Below, piece by piece: positions 41,830 to 47,804 of a stretch of DNA of 47,804 nt. The position numbers were made by a program, and so were the translations under genes. Each line of letters begins with the position of its first letter. The stretch's first letter is position 1. Under the pieces are notes generated by a model. It was not told where the DNA came from. It saw only the letters and a program-made list of their open reading frames with translations, and did not search any database. The stretch is from Microbacterium sp. (GTDB lineage: Bacteria > Actinomycetota > Actinomycetes > Actinomycetales > Microbacteriaceae). The stretch lies in contig JAEKKN010000005.1 in assembly GCA_019510305.1 (NCBI GenBank), positions 1-47,804 of the forward strand. Reading direction: 5' to 3'.

Positions 41830-42479
41830 TGCGGCACGCCGACGGGTTTCGACTCCGCTGAGCCGCGCTGGCGGAGGTAGATCGAGAAGGCGACCATCGT
41901 GCCCACCGCGAGGAACTCGGACTGCCAGTTCTGCAGCGTGCGGTCCCAGAAGTCCGGAGAGACGACGTAGTCGGACCAGGTGATCGCCGCTGCGCCGTGC
42001 ATCGCGTTCTCCTCGTTCATCACGACCAGACCCCCGAGCGATTGCGCGAGCCACGAGAGAAGGAACACCGCGCCCATCACGATCAGCAGGGAGTTGCCGT
42101 ACACGACGGTGCGCCACCCGCCGAAGCGCGCCCATAGGGGCGAGTCGCCGCGCGCATGCGCGCCGATCCGCTGGTCCTCGTCGTCTCCGGGGCCCTCATC
42201 ACCGGGCTTCTTGGATTCCGGTGAGCCGCGCTGCACGAGCCAGACGGTCGCCGCGATGAAGAGGAAGAACTGAAGGAACTCCGATTGCCAGTTCTCGGCG
42301 ACGTCGACCAGGAAGTCCGACGACGTGACGAACTCGCCGAAGCCGATCGCCGGCATCCCGTGGTCCAGCAGTTCGGAGTTGTTGCGGAAGAACCCGGCGA
42401 TGGACTGCCCGGCCAGCGCCAGTACGAAGAGGGCGAGGAAGAACAGACTCAGCCCGTTGTCGCGGATCGCTCTGCGCAT
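41802..42479 (-). CDS. DUF6766-like four-helix membrane protein with internal duplication
   Basis: The protein has 225 residues from ATG 42479. It contains two copies of one module: SSDFLVDVAENWQSEFLQFF ending QRGSPESK, and SPDFWDRTLQNWQSEFLAVG ending QRGSAESK. Each is preceded by a transmembrane helix (LSLFFLALFVLALAGQSIAG; SLLIVMGAVFLLSWLAQSLG) and followed by another, giving about four helices. I recall this family as DUF6766. The hydrophilic loop between modules is acidic (GDEGPGDDEDQRIG). Function is unknown. The 36-residue protein just upstream is coupled to it (TGAGCATG). It overlaps the FHA gene tail-to-tail. Confidence 0.8.
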   Translation of the reverse strand: MRRAIRDNGLSLFFLALFVLALAGQSIAGFFRNNSELLDHGMPAIGFGEFVTSSDFLVDVAENWQSEFLQFFLFIAATVWLVQRGSPESKKPGDEGPGDDEDQRIGAHARGDSPLWARFGGWRTVVYGNSLLIVMGAVFLLSWLAQSLGGLVVMNEENAMHGAAAITWSDYVVSPDFWDRTLQNWQSEFLAVGTMVAFSIYLRQRGSAESKPVGVPHHVSALESD

Positions 42480-42481
42480 GC

Positions 42482-42592
42482 TCACCTCCCGCTCAGCGGC
42501 ACGATGATCATGGCCGCCAACCCCGCGACGACGATCGTCATCCAGCTCCAGAACACCCACCGCATCCCGGCGGTCTCCTCTTCTCCGGGCAT
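42482..42592 (-). CDS. 36-residue single-pass membrane protein
   Basis: The sequence is a short acidic head (MPGEEETAGM) followed by RWVFWSWMTIVVAGLAAMII and VPLSGR, one transmembrane helix with a basic exit. GGGAGG lies five bases before ATG 42592. The stop is two bases before the ATG of the DUF6766-like gene (TGAGCATG), so the two are translated together. Third codon positions are strongly G/C, as in neighbouring genes, which supports a real gene. It is probably a small subunit or regulator of its membrane partner; that is inference. Nothing else is seen in 42593-42753. Confidence 0.65.
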   Translation of the reverse strand: MPGEEETAGMRWVFWSWMTIVVAGLAAMIIVPLSGR

Positions 42593-42753
42593 CGCGCCCT
42601 CCCTTCCTCATGCCGGCATCGTCACAGCGTTCGCGGCACCGCACCAGGGGCTTGACGACTGCTCCTCCGATTTGTCAATCCCCCGCCCAGGAGCTCGCTG
42701 TGCGCCTATCGTCGCCGACACGGAACGTTGACACGACACGAGAAGGAAGACCG

Positions 42754-43167
42754 ATGACTACTGCAGCCGAGATCATGACGCCCAGCCCTCGTTGCATCGG
42801 AGTGAACGATTCGCTCCGCATCGCCGCATCCGTGATGGCCGACCTCGATGTCGGCGCCCTGCCGATCTGCGGCGAGGACAGCAAGCTCAAGGGCATGCTC
42901 ACCGACCGCGACATCGTGGTGCGCGGCATCGCGATGGGGATGGACCCGGAGACGACAGCAGCCGGCGCGCTGGCGCAGGGCAAGCCCGTGACCGTCGCCG
43001 CCGATGACGACGTGCGGGTCGCGCTCGACCTGATGCAGGAGCACCAGGTGCGGCGGCTGCCGGTGATCCAGGATCGTCTTCTCGTGGGCATCGTCAGCCA
43101 GGCGGACATCGCCCTCTCGCTCTCTGCCGCGACCACGGGCAAGACCGTCGAGAGCATCTCCCGCTGA
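42754..43167 (+). CDS. CBS-domain pair protein
   Basis: The protein has 137 residues with GAAGGA six bases before the ATG. Two CBS domains fill the protein: AAEIMTPSPRCIGVNDSLRI through KLKGMLTDRDIVVRGIAMGM (first), and AGALAQGKPVTVAADDDVRV through DRLLVGIVSQADIALSLSAA (second). Both have the G-[MI]-[LV]-[TS]-x-x-D motif for adenosyl-phosphate binding. Stand-alone CBS pairs bind AMP/ATP/NAD-type ligands and report energy or redox state. No effector domain is attached. The next gene starts 8 bases after the stop, so the two are one operon. Confidence 0.9.
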   Translation: MTTAAEIMTPSPRCIGVNDSLRIAASVMADLDVGALPICGEDSKLKGMLTDRDIVVRGIAMGMDPETTAAGALAQGKPVTVAADDDVRVALDLMQEHQVRRLPVIQDRLLVGIVSQADIALSLSAATTGKTVESISR

Positions 43168-43175
43168 GCGCCGTG

Positions 43176-43781
43176 ATGGACGAGGTGCGCCGACTCAGTG
43201 AGATCGCCCGGGAACGGGGCCTGCGAGTCTGCGTGGTCGAGTCGCTCACCTCGGGCCGGCTGGCCGCCACCGTGGGCGCGGGCGAGGACGCGTCCTCGTG
43301 GTTCGCGGGCGGGATCGTCGCCTATCTCACCGACGTGAAGGAGCGCCTGCTCGGGCTGACGCCGGGCACGGATCCCTGCTCCGCCGCATGCGCGCAGCAG
43401 ATCGCGGAGGGCGGGCTGGCGCTTTTCGATGCGGATGTCTGCGTCTCGACGACCGGTGTCGGCGGGCCGGGTCCCGAGGGCGGTCACCCGCCTGGCGAGG
43501 TTCACCTCGGCTGGGCGACTCCGCTCGGCACCGGCCACCGGGCGCTGAGCCTGACGGGCGAACCCGAGCAGGTCATCGACGAGGCGTCGGACGCCGCGCT
43601 GCGGCTGCTCCTCTTCCATGCGGAGGCGGTGCGGCCTGCAGGCCCGCTTCGAGCACCTGCGGGGCTTCAGCCCGGCACAAGTCCGATCCGCAGCGGAGCG
43701 TCCGGTGCGGATGCCGCAGCGAGCGCGTCATCGAGCTCGCTCAGCGGTCGCACTTCGCCGACCGCTTCGGCGAAGGGGTAG
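43176..43781 (+). CDS. CinA C-terminal-domain family protein (NMN amidohydrolase type)
   Basis: The product has 201 residues; the family usually ends near 160. The core is clear: RVCVVESLTSGRLAATVGAG, SSWFAGGIVAYLTDVKERLL, CAQQIAEGGLALFDADVCVS and TTGVGGPGPEGGHPPGEVHL, with the Ser and Tyr/Lys positions of nicotinamide-nucleotide amidohydrolases. It recycles NMN to nicotinate mononucleotide. After FHAEAV (about 43630) the sequence becomes low complexity and runs antisense to the next gene for 115 bases, so the tail may come from a small deletion or from loss of the original stop. The ATG at 43176 is preferred over GTG 43173. Confidence 0.8.
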   Translation: MDEVRRLSEIARERGLRVCVVESLTSGRLAATVGAGEDASSWFAGGIVAYLTDVKERLLGLTPGTDPCSAACAQQIAEGGLALFDADVCVSTTGVGGPGPEGGHPPGEVHLGWATPLGTGHRALSLTGEPEQVIDEASDAALRLLLFHAEAVRPAGPLRAPAGLQPGTSPIRSGASGADAAASASSSSLSGRTSPTASAKG

Positions 43782-44746
43782 GCACGGCCCCGACCCGACA
43801 GGAAGGCGATCGCCTCGGCCAACTCCGATCCGGTGCAGCCTTCCACACCGCAGATCGTGACGAGTCGTCGAGTGATGCTCTCGAGGTGGACCGGAACAGG
43901 CTCGGCGGAGAGGGCGCTCCCTGCCAGCACGACCGTGCCGCCGACCGCCACCCCCTCGATCGCTTCGGCCACGGCGCAACCCGATGTCTCGACGACGATG
44001 TCGGGATCGCGGGAGATGCCGCTGGCGCCGAACCTGGCCGCGAGGGCCCGCCGGGCGGGATTCGGGTCGACCACTTCGACCGATGCTCCGAGCTCCGCCG
44101 CGATGGCCGCGGCGGAGAGGCCGACGAGCCCGGCACCATGGATCCGCACCGCAGCGCCGTCGAGGTCGCCTCGTGCCCGGGCGAGCGCCGCCCAGGCCGT
44201 CGAGGTCGCGCACGCGGCGGGTGCGAGGACGGATGCGGGCAGGGTCTCGGGCACCCGCACGATGGACGTGCCCGATCGCAGCTGCACGTGACTTCCGAAC
44301 GCGCCGGTGAGGTCGCCGTGCCCGCCGATGCGATCGTGTCCGTATCGGCCGAGTGTCCGGCACTTCTGCGGGAGCCCTGCGGCGCATCGATCGCATGATC
44401 CGCACGAGATCGTGACGGACCACACCACTCGGTCGCCGATCCGCAGCGCAGTGCCGGAGACGTCGAGTGCACCGGCATCGCCGATCGCGATCACGCGCCC
44501 GACGCTCTCGTGGCCGAGCACGAGCGGCACGGGCGTCGCGCGGCGCCCGAGCACCGTGTCGACGTCCGCGTCGCAGATCGTCGACATCTCGACCGCGACG
44601 AGGACGTCGCGGTCGCCGAGCGCGACTCCAGGGACCGCGATCATCTCGTGACGATGACCCTCCCCGATCCAGACCATCGCAGTCGCGGCAGGTCGAAGAG
44701 CGACATCGCGGCGGTGCCCCGGCGGACGGACCAGCAGAGTTCCCAT
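43667..44746 (-). CDS. Zinc-dependent alcohol dehydrogenase family protein
   Basis: The protein has 359 residues from ATG 44746. It is a medium-chain dehydrogenase: GroES part with VPLVLGHESVGRVIAIGDAG, structural zinc loop with four Cys (CGSCDRCAAGLPQKC), and Rossmann part with VRIHGAGLVGLSAAAIAAEL followed by VEVVDPNPARRA for NAD binding. Similar enzymes occur in phosphonate and polyol gene sets; no such partners are adjacent, so the alcohol is unknown. The start may be a little downstream (MVWIGEG), where family similarity begins. It is eight bases after a 31-residue ORF and has no clear Shine-Dalgarno of its own. Its end overlaps the CinA tail. Confidence 0.85.
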   Translation of the reverse strand: MGTLLVRPPGHRRDVALRPAATAMVWIGEGHRHEMIAVPGVALGDRDVLVAVEMSTICDADVDTVLGRRATPVPLVLGHESVGRVIAIGDAGALDVSGTALRIGDRVVWSVTISCGSCDRCAAGLPQKCRTLGRYGHDRIGGHGDLTGAFGSHVQLRSGTSIVRVPETLPASVLAPAACATSTAWAALARARGDLDGAAVRIHGAGLVGLSAAAIAAELGASVEVVDPNPARRALAARFGASGISRDPDIVVETSGCAVAEAIEGVAVGGTVVLAGSALSAEPVPVHLESITRRLVTICGVEGCTGSELAEAIAFLSGRGRAYPFAEAVGEVRPLSELDDALAAASAPDAPLRIGLVPG

Positions 44747-44754
44747 CGTCGCAC

Positions 44755-44850
44755 TCAGACCGTCGCGACGAGGGGCCGCAGTCCGCGCTCTGCGAGGACG
44801 CCGCGCAGCGCGGTGGCATCGGTGGCGGCGGAGAGATCGCGGCGCTTCAT
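44755..44850 (-). CDS. 31-residue ORF coupled to the alcohol dehydrogenase
   Basis: The ORF reads MKRRDLSAATDATALRGVLA followed by ERGLRPLVATV and stop. AAAGGA lies five to six bases before ATG 44850. Nearly every third position is G or C (24 bases or more of 31 codons by eye), as in real genes here. The stop is eight bases before the dehydrogenase ATG, which lacks its own ribosome site, so coupling is plausible. The protein is basic and helical, with no membrane segment or known domain. It may be a leader, a small regulatory protein, or the remnant of a longer gene. Confidence 0.5.
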   Translation of the reverse strand: MKRRDLSAATDATALRGVLAERGLRPLVATV

Positions 44851-45253
44851 CGCGGTCCTTTCGAGGATGTGGGGATGGATCACCCACGACTCTCTCAAGG
44901 GAATGCGGCGCGACCGCGCCCGACCCGGAAGAGTTCAGCCTCCGTTCACCCGAGGTTCCTGCTGCGCATCGTGCAGTGCGCGTCCGCTGCCATGGGCTCG
45001 TGTGCGCGGCGAGGCACAACGTGCGGCAGCCGGAAGCGGCCGCGAAGCGACGTGGGCGACGACACAGCCCTGAACACAGAAACGCGATCGCGAGCGCAGT
45101 GGTTCAGAAGCCTAAGAAGATCGCGCTCGCGATCGCAGCGCTGGGGACGCTTTTCTGGGGAGATCCCAGACTACGAGGAATGGGGGGACATCACGTAGAG
45201 CCATACGGCGAGACATATGTGGACTTTCGTCTAGTCTTCGTTTTCGCTCGTGA
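44851..45253. other. About 400 bp non-coding region after the kinase gene
   Basis: No supported gene. Base composition falls toward A/T between about 45060 and 45250 compared with the surroundings. It contains a 14-bp perfect inverted repeat (45084-45136) and the probable promoter region of the small ORF/dehydrogenase pair. A plus-strand open frame across it continues antisense through the kinase and is not accepted. Confidence 0.55.
45084..45136 (-). terminator. 14-bp inverted repeat downstream of the histidine kinase
   Basis: GCGATCGCGAGCGC (45084-45097) and GCGCTCGCGATCGC (45123-45136) are perfect reverse complements with a 25-base spacer. On the kinase strand the hairpin is followed by a T-rich stretch (GTTTCTGTGTTC), fitting a terminator about 118 bases past the kinase stop. 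An operator role is possible. Confidence 0.5.
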
Positions 45254-46396
45254 TCAGGACATCGGGAGCCTGGCACGCACCTGCCAGGCGTCTTCGACGA
45301 CGCCCGCGCTGAACTCGCCGCTCGCGCCGATGACGCGCTCGGCCATCCGCGTGAGACCTGTGCCGCTGGACGGGAGATCTCGCCGCGGCGTGGCGGGCAG
45401 AGGACTCCGGATCGTGAGCGTGGCGGCATCGTCGTCGATCTCCATGTGGATCTCGACGGGCCCGGGCCCGGCGTGCTTGAGGATGTTGGTCGCCGACTCG
45501 CGGACGATGCGGGCGAACACGATCTCGGCGACGCGCGGTATCCGCTCATCACGAGGGTCGCCGTCGATCACGACCGGGTGCCCGGCTGCGTCGATCTCGC
45601 CCTCGGCTTCGTCGATCGCCTCGCCGAGGTCTCCGGTCGGCATGCCGGACGAACGCGGTCCGTCGTCGGCGAGTTCGATGACGAAGCGCAGATCGGCCAT
45701 GGCTTTGCGCGCTGCGACTCTGATCGCCTCCTGCGATTCGGTGCTGGCCGCGGGCTCGTCGAGCATCTGCACGTGCAGAGCCACGACGGTGAGGTGGTGC
45801 GCGATGCTGTCATGCAGTTCGCCCGCGATCCATCGCCGCTCGGCGAGAACCGCCTGACGCTCCTGCTCCGCGCTCTCGGCGAGTTCGTGCTCGAGCTTCC
45901 GGCCGCGCGCGAACGCGATTCTCAGGGTGAAGCCCACCGCTCCGGAGACGGTGGCGATCACGAGGTAGGTGCCGACGTTGACGGGACCATCGACCTCGAC
46001 GAAGGCGGCGATGGCGACGGCGACGAGGAAGCCGGCGGCGTAGGTGAGGATCAGTGCGAATCGCCCCAGCCGCAGCACGAGGCCTGCAGCCACAGCGGTG
46101 GCCAGCAGAGCCGCGACAGCCGTGTCTGCGACGAACGACAGCGCGAGCACCACTCCCAACAGGAGCGTGGCGACAGTCGGCGACCACAGGTAAGCGGCGA
46201 AGACCGCCGTCGTCGCGATGCTGAACACTTTGGGGACGACGGCGAGATCAGGCGTCGTGAAGGCGCTGATGACATCGAGGGCCAGGAGGATGACGATGAT
46301 CGCGAGAAGTGCGATTCGTTCGAGGGCGCTGGGCTTCTCTCCGCGCCCGAGGCGGAGGATGCCGGGGTCGTCCCGGGTCGAAAGACCAAGCGGCAT
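45254..46396 (-). CDS. NarX/DesK-type sensor histidine kinase
   Basis: The protein has 380 residues. Residues 25-165 hold five to six transmembrane helices (ERIALLAIIVILLALDVISA, VATLLLGVVLALSFVADTAV and others), with no large external domain. The HisKA_3 dimerisation helix carries His195 in WIAGELHDSIAHHLTVVALH. The ATPase part has the N-box ESATNILKHAGPG and G-box SGTGLTRMAERV. Kinases of this type often sense membrane state or small peptides. The kinase starts 30 bases after a 15-residue ORF with a strong ribosome site, and the response regulator is divergent. Pairing with that regulator is inferred from position. Confidence 0.9.
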   Translation of the reverse strand: MPLGLSTRDDPGILRLGRGEKPSALERIALLAIIVILLALDVISAFTTPDLAVVPKVFSIATTAVFAAYLWSPTVATLLLGVVLALSFVADTAVAALLATAVAAGLVLRLGRFALILTYAAGFLVAVAIAAFVEVDGPVNVGTYLVIATVSGAVGFTLRIAFARGRKLEHELAESAEQERQAVLAERRWIAGELHDSIAHHLTVVALHVQMLDEPAASTESQEAIRVAARKAMADLRFVIELADDGPRSSGMPTGDLGEAIDEAEGEIDAAGHPVVIDGDPRDERIPRVAEIVFARIVRESATNILKHAGPGPVEIHMEIDDDAATLTIRSPLPATPRRDLPSSGTGLTRMAERVIGASGEFSAGVVEDAWQVRARLPMS

Positions 46397-46426
46397 CTCT
46401 TCAGTATCCCCTATTAGCCAGGTAGA

Positions 46427-46474
46427 TTAGCGGTAAAGACCAAATGCGCGTGCGAGCTGCTCCCAAACGGACAT
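46427..46474 (-). CDS. 15-residue peptide ORF before the histidine kinase
   Basis: The ORF encodes MSVWEQLARAFGLYR and ends in TAA. Its ATG at 46474 is preceded by GGAGGTGAATCGC, a near-consensus Shine-Dalgarno at seven bases, the best ribosome site I saw in the window. The kinase gene follows on the same strand after 30 bases. The peptide would be amphipathic (aromatic and Leu/Phe against Glu/Arg) with no export signal. It could be a leader peptide setting kinase translation, or a small signalling or membrane-associated peptide for the adjacent two-component pair. The ORF is directly visible; function is inference. Confidence 0.55.
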   Translation of the reverse strand: MSVWEQLARAFGLYR

Positions 46475-46560
46475 GCGATTCACCTCCAATATCAGGTCGT
46501 TTGTCCAGGTACCTATTGATCTTCTCGGCTGGCTGCTCGAGGCACATCTGTCTCTTGTCC

Positions 46561-46582
46561 AGACCTTGTTGGCCAAAGGTCT
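46561..46582. promoter_or_regulatory. Dyad AGACCTT...AAGGTCT between divergent kinase and regulator
   Basis: A perfect 7-bp inverted repeat with an 8-base centre lies 44 bases before the regulator ATG. A direct repeat TTGTCCAG occurs at 46501-46508 and 46555-46562, and AGGTACCT is palindromic at 46507-46514. TAGGCT at 46615-46620 is a probable leaderless -10. These suggest autoregulation of the pair. Confidence 0.45.
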
Positions 46583-46626
46583 AGAGATGCCCGGGACCTG
46601 TCGCCCAACGCCGTTAGGCTTCGTTC

Positions 46627-47472
46627 ATGCCCGAAATCCGTGTGCTCATCGTCGATGATGACCCTCTCGTGCGCTCAGCCCTCTCGCACTTCGTCGCCCG
46701 CGATCCGGAGATCACGGTGATCGGTCAGGCCGAGGACGGATATGAGGCGATCGACTTCATCGAGCACGACCGCCCCGACGTCGTCATGATGGACGTGCAG
46801 ATGCCGGGCATGAACGGCATCGAGGCCACCGCGGCGATCGCCGAGCGCTGGCCCGAGGTGCGGGTTCTCGCGGTCACGACGCTCGACGGCAGCGACACGG
46901 TGCTGCCGATGCTGAGCGCTGGCGCCTCCGGCTACCTCCTCAAGGACTCGAGCGCCGAGAGCATCGTCACCGGCGTGCGCGAGGTGCACAGCGGCGCGAG
47001 CTCGTTGTCGCCTCGCATCGCCTCGCTGCTGGTCAAGCATGTCCGCAGCACCGAGCCCGCCGGCGGCGGCGCCGAGCTCGAGGTGCTCACCGATCGCGAG
47101 TCGGAGGTGCTGGAACGCCTCGCCCAAGGCATGTCCAACGCCGAGATCGCGCAGTCCCTCATCGTCTCCGAGGGCACCGTCAAAGCGCACCTCGGTCGAA
47201 TCATGTCGAAATGGCAGGTGCGCGGCGTTCGGAGTCAGGCCCAGCGCTCCTGCAGCCACGCGATCCCGGTCAGAGCCTCCTGCCGCTGGAACTCGCGCAG
47301 CGTCGGCATGCCGGGAGGCGCCGGCAGACGCGACTTGAACATGTACCCGCCCGTCAGGGCTGCGATCAGCGAGTCGATGTCGGCATCCGCCACGCCATCG
47401 AAGAGCGGATGCCGCCCCAGCACCTCCTCGACGTCGATGGCCTCACCGCGCATGCGCACATCGAAGAGGTAG
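46627..47472 (+). CDS. NarL/LuxR-type response regulator, 3' end replaced
   Basis: Natural sequence runs from ATG 46627 to about 47223 (199 residues). The receiver has DDD at 10-12, Asp56 in VVMMDVQMPGMNG, Thr in LAVTTLDGSD and Lys in GYLLKDSSAES. The LuxR helix-turn-helix is LTDRESEVLERLAQGMSNAE, IAQSLIVSEGTVKAHLGRIM, SKWQVR. A normal protein continues for 10-20 more residues ('.DR.Q.V..A...G'). Here, exactly after SKWQVR, the frame enters the antisense of a phosphotransferase gene and reads GVRSQAQRSC onward to 47472, which is not family sequence. The last 139 natural bases recur at the window end. The regulator is probably intact in the living genome. Confidence 0.85.
   Translation: MPEIRVLIVDDDPLVRSALSHFVARDPEITVIGQAEDGYEAIDFIEHDRPDVVMMDVQMPGMNGIEATAAIAERWPEVRVLAVTTLDGSDTVLPMLSAGASGYLLKDSSAESIVTGVREVHSGASSLSPRIASLLVKHVRSTEPAGGGAELEVLTDRESEVLERLAQGMSNAEIAQSLIVSEGTVKAHLGRIMSKWQVRGVRSQAQRSCSHAIPVRASCRWNSRSVGMPGGAGRRDLNMYPPVRAAISESMSASATPSKSGCRPSTSSTSMASPRMRTSKR
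47085..47223. repeat. 139-bp perfect direct repeat, copy 1 (LuxR HTH coding)
   Basis: The stretch from GCTCACCGATCGCGAG to GGCAGGTGCGC is identical to 47666-47804. In this copy it is in its natural place, at the end of the response regulator. The 442 bases between the copies are unrelated phosphotransferase sequence. Confidence 0.95.
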
Positions 47473-47665
47473 CAGGCGCCGTCGGTCCAGCGCGCACCGA
47501 TGCCTGCCCACGGCCAGTCGATGATCCAGGCGGCGCCGTCACGGTCGAGGATCACGTTGTCGGCGCGGCAGTCCAGGTGCTGAAGGTGCTCCCCCGCCGT
47601 GGCCTCCGCGACACGATCCGCCGCCGCGAGGATGCGGTCGTATGCTCCCTGCACCCATTCGGGCA
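47235..47665 (-). CDS. Aminoglycoside phosphotransferase-like protein, 5' part missing
   Basis: About 140 C-terminal residues are recognisable, entering at ELPEWVQGAYDRILAAADRV. The catalytic loop is LQHLDCRADNVILDRDGAAW (H-x-D-x-R-x-x-N type, the APH Brenner motif), followed by IIDWPWAGIGARWTD (metal-binding Asp). A C-terminal helical part ends IAWLQERWA. The kinase N-lobe is absent: at 47666 the sequence changes abruptly to antisense of the duplicated LuxR segment, and the open frame continues meaninglessly to 47771. The fragment is therefore a truncated or mis-joined gene. Members phosphorylate small molecules or are of unknown substrate. Confidence 0.75.
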
Positions 47666-47804
47666 GCTCACCGATCGCGAGTCGGAGGTGCTGGAACGCC
47701 TCGCCCAAGGCATGTCCAACGCCGAGATCGCGCAGTCCCTCATCGTCTCCGAGGGCACCGTCAAAGCGCACCTCGGTCGAATCATGTCGAAATGGCAGGT
47801 GCGC
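47666..47804. repeat. 139-bp perfect direct repeat, copy 2, at the window end
   Basis: This copy is identical to 47085-47223 and reaches the last base of the window, so its true right boundary is unknown. It abuts the truncated phosphotransferase gene. It may mark a tandem duplication of a 581-bp unit or an assembly loop. Confidence 0.95.

Noticed and set aside
45107..45253. Plus-strand stretch reading VVQKPKKIALAIAALGTLFWG, resembling a small membrane peptide
   Set aside because: The frame has no stop before running antisense through the kinase, has no ribosome site, and half of it is made of the inverted repeat. Not supported as a gene.
46473..46658. 61-codon plus-strand frame starting MRFTSNIRSFV
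   Set aside because: It has no Shine-Dalgarno site, overlaps the divergent control region and runs into the response-regulator start; the 15-residue ORF on the other strand has far better initiation signals.
1..47804. tRNA, rRNA or riboswitch genes
   Set aside because: I looked through the intergenic gaps, which are mostly short, and found no cloverleaf-like sequence, rRNA segment or recognisable riboswitch core. A covariance-model scan would be decisive.

Overview
The window is about 47.8 kb of very GC-rich DNA with dense genes, strong G/C at third codon positions, many GTG starts, frequent 4-base ATGA/GTGA overlaps and several apparently leaderless promoters. Together with PspC-type small proteins, a DUF222/HNH endonuclease, a putative LAxTG (class E sortase) surface protein, Lhr helicase and several small DUF families common in that group, this points to an actinobacterium of the family Microbacteriaceae, probably Microbacterium or a close relative. 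The assignment rests on gene content and codon style, not on a marker gene. Both ends cut through genes (a threonine aldolase on the left, a duplicated LuxR-type sequence on the right), so this looks like a contig or a cut piece of one. No rRNA, tRNA or CRISPR array was seen.

Layout. 1-6.7 kb: aldolase end, a secreted wall-anchored metalloprotease with a small membrane companion, a NUDIX-like protein, a serine esterase and a secreted endonuclease/exonuclease/phosphatase-fold protein. 6.9-9.9 kb: an ABC-F ATPase and a membrane propeller protein, both broken by single-base frameshifts. 10.0-15.3 kb: four genes joined by 4-base overlaps, encoding two proteins I do not recognise, a TPR protein and a CHAT-domain (caspase-like) protease with intact His and Cys. 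This is the best candidate for a poorly described regulated-proteolysis or conflict system. 15.4-17.2 kb: an ECF sigma factor with a membrane partner, and a DUF6157-like protein. 17.3-24.2 kb: PspC, the large helicase Lhr, a CysZ-like membrane protein, a Nei-type glycosylase and a hexapeptide-repeat protein. 24.3-28.8 kb: a PspC-linked two-component locus and a LysR-like substrate-binding protein joined to a membrane protein by a frameshift.

28.8-36.7 kb: YdeI-like protein, an 8-bp tandem repeat in front of a glutamine amidotransferase, a DUF222/HNH gene flanked by inverted clusters of a short repeat, PurU, a nitronate monooxygenase-like enzyme, DUF6412-like plus a YidC paralogue, and an EamA exporter. 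36.7-43.8 kb has a stress and metabolism flavour: SDR, trehalose-synthase-like GH13 coupled to an LLM flavoenzyme, two divergent DUF7882-like paralogues, an FHA protein, a duplicated-repeat membrane protein with a 36-residue partner, a CBS protein and a CinA-type amidohydrolase. 43.7-47.8 kb: a zinc alcohol dehydrogenase coupled to a 31-residue ORF, then a histidine kinase and a response regulator transcribed divergently. A 15-residue ORF with a near-perfect Shine-Dalgarno site lies directly before the kinase. The response regulator runs into a 139-bp perfect direct repeat flanking a phosphotransferase fragment, which may be a rearrangement or an assembly fault.

The three single-base frameshifts and the odd right end mean sequence quality should be checked before any biological story is built on the broken genes.
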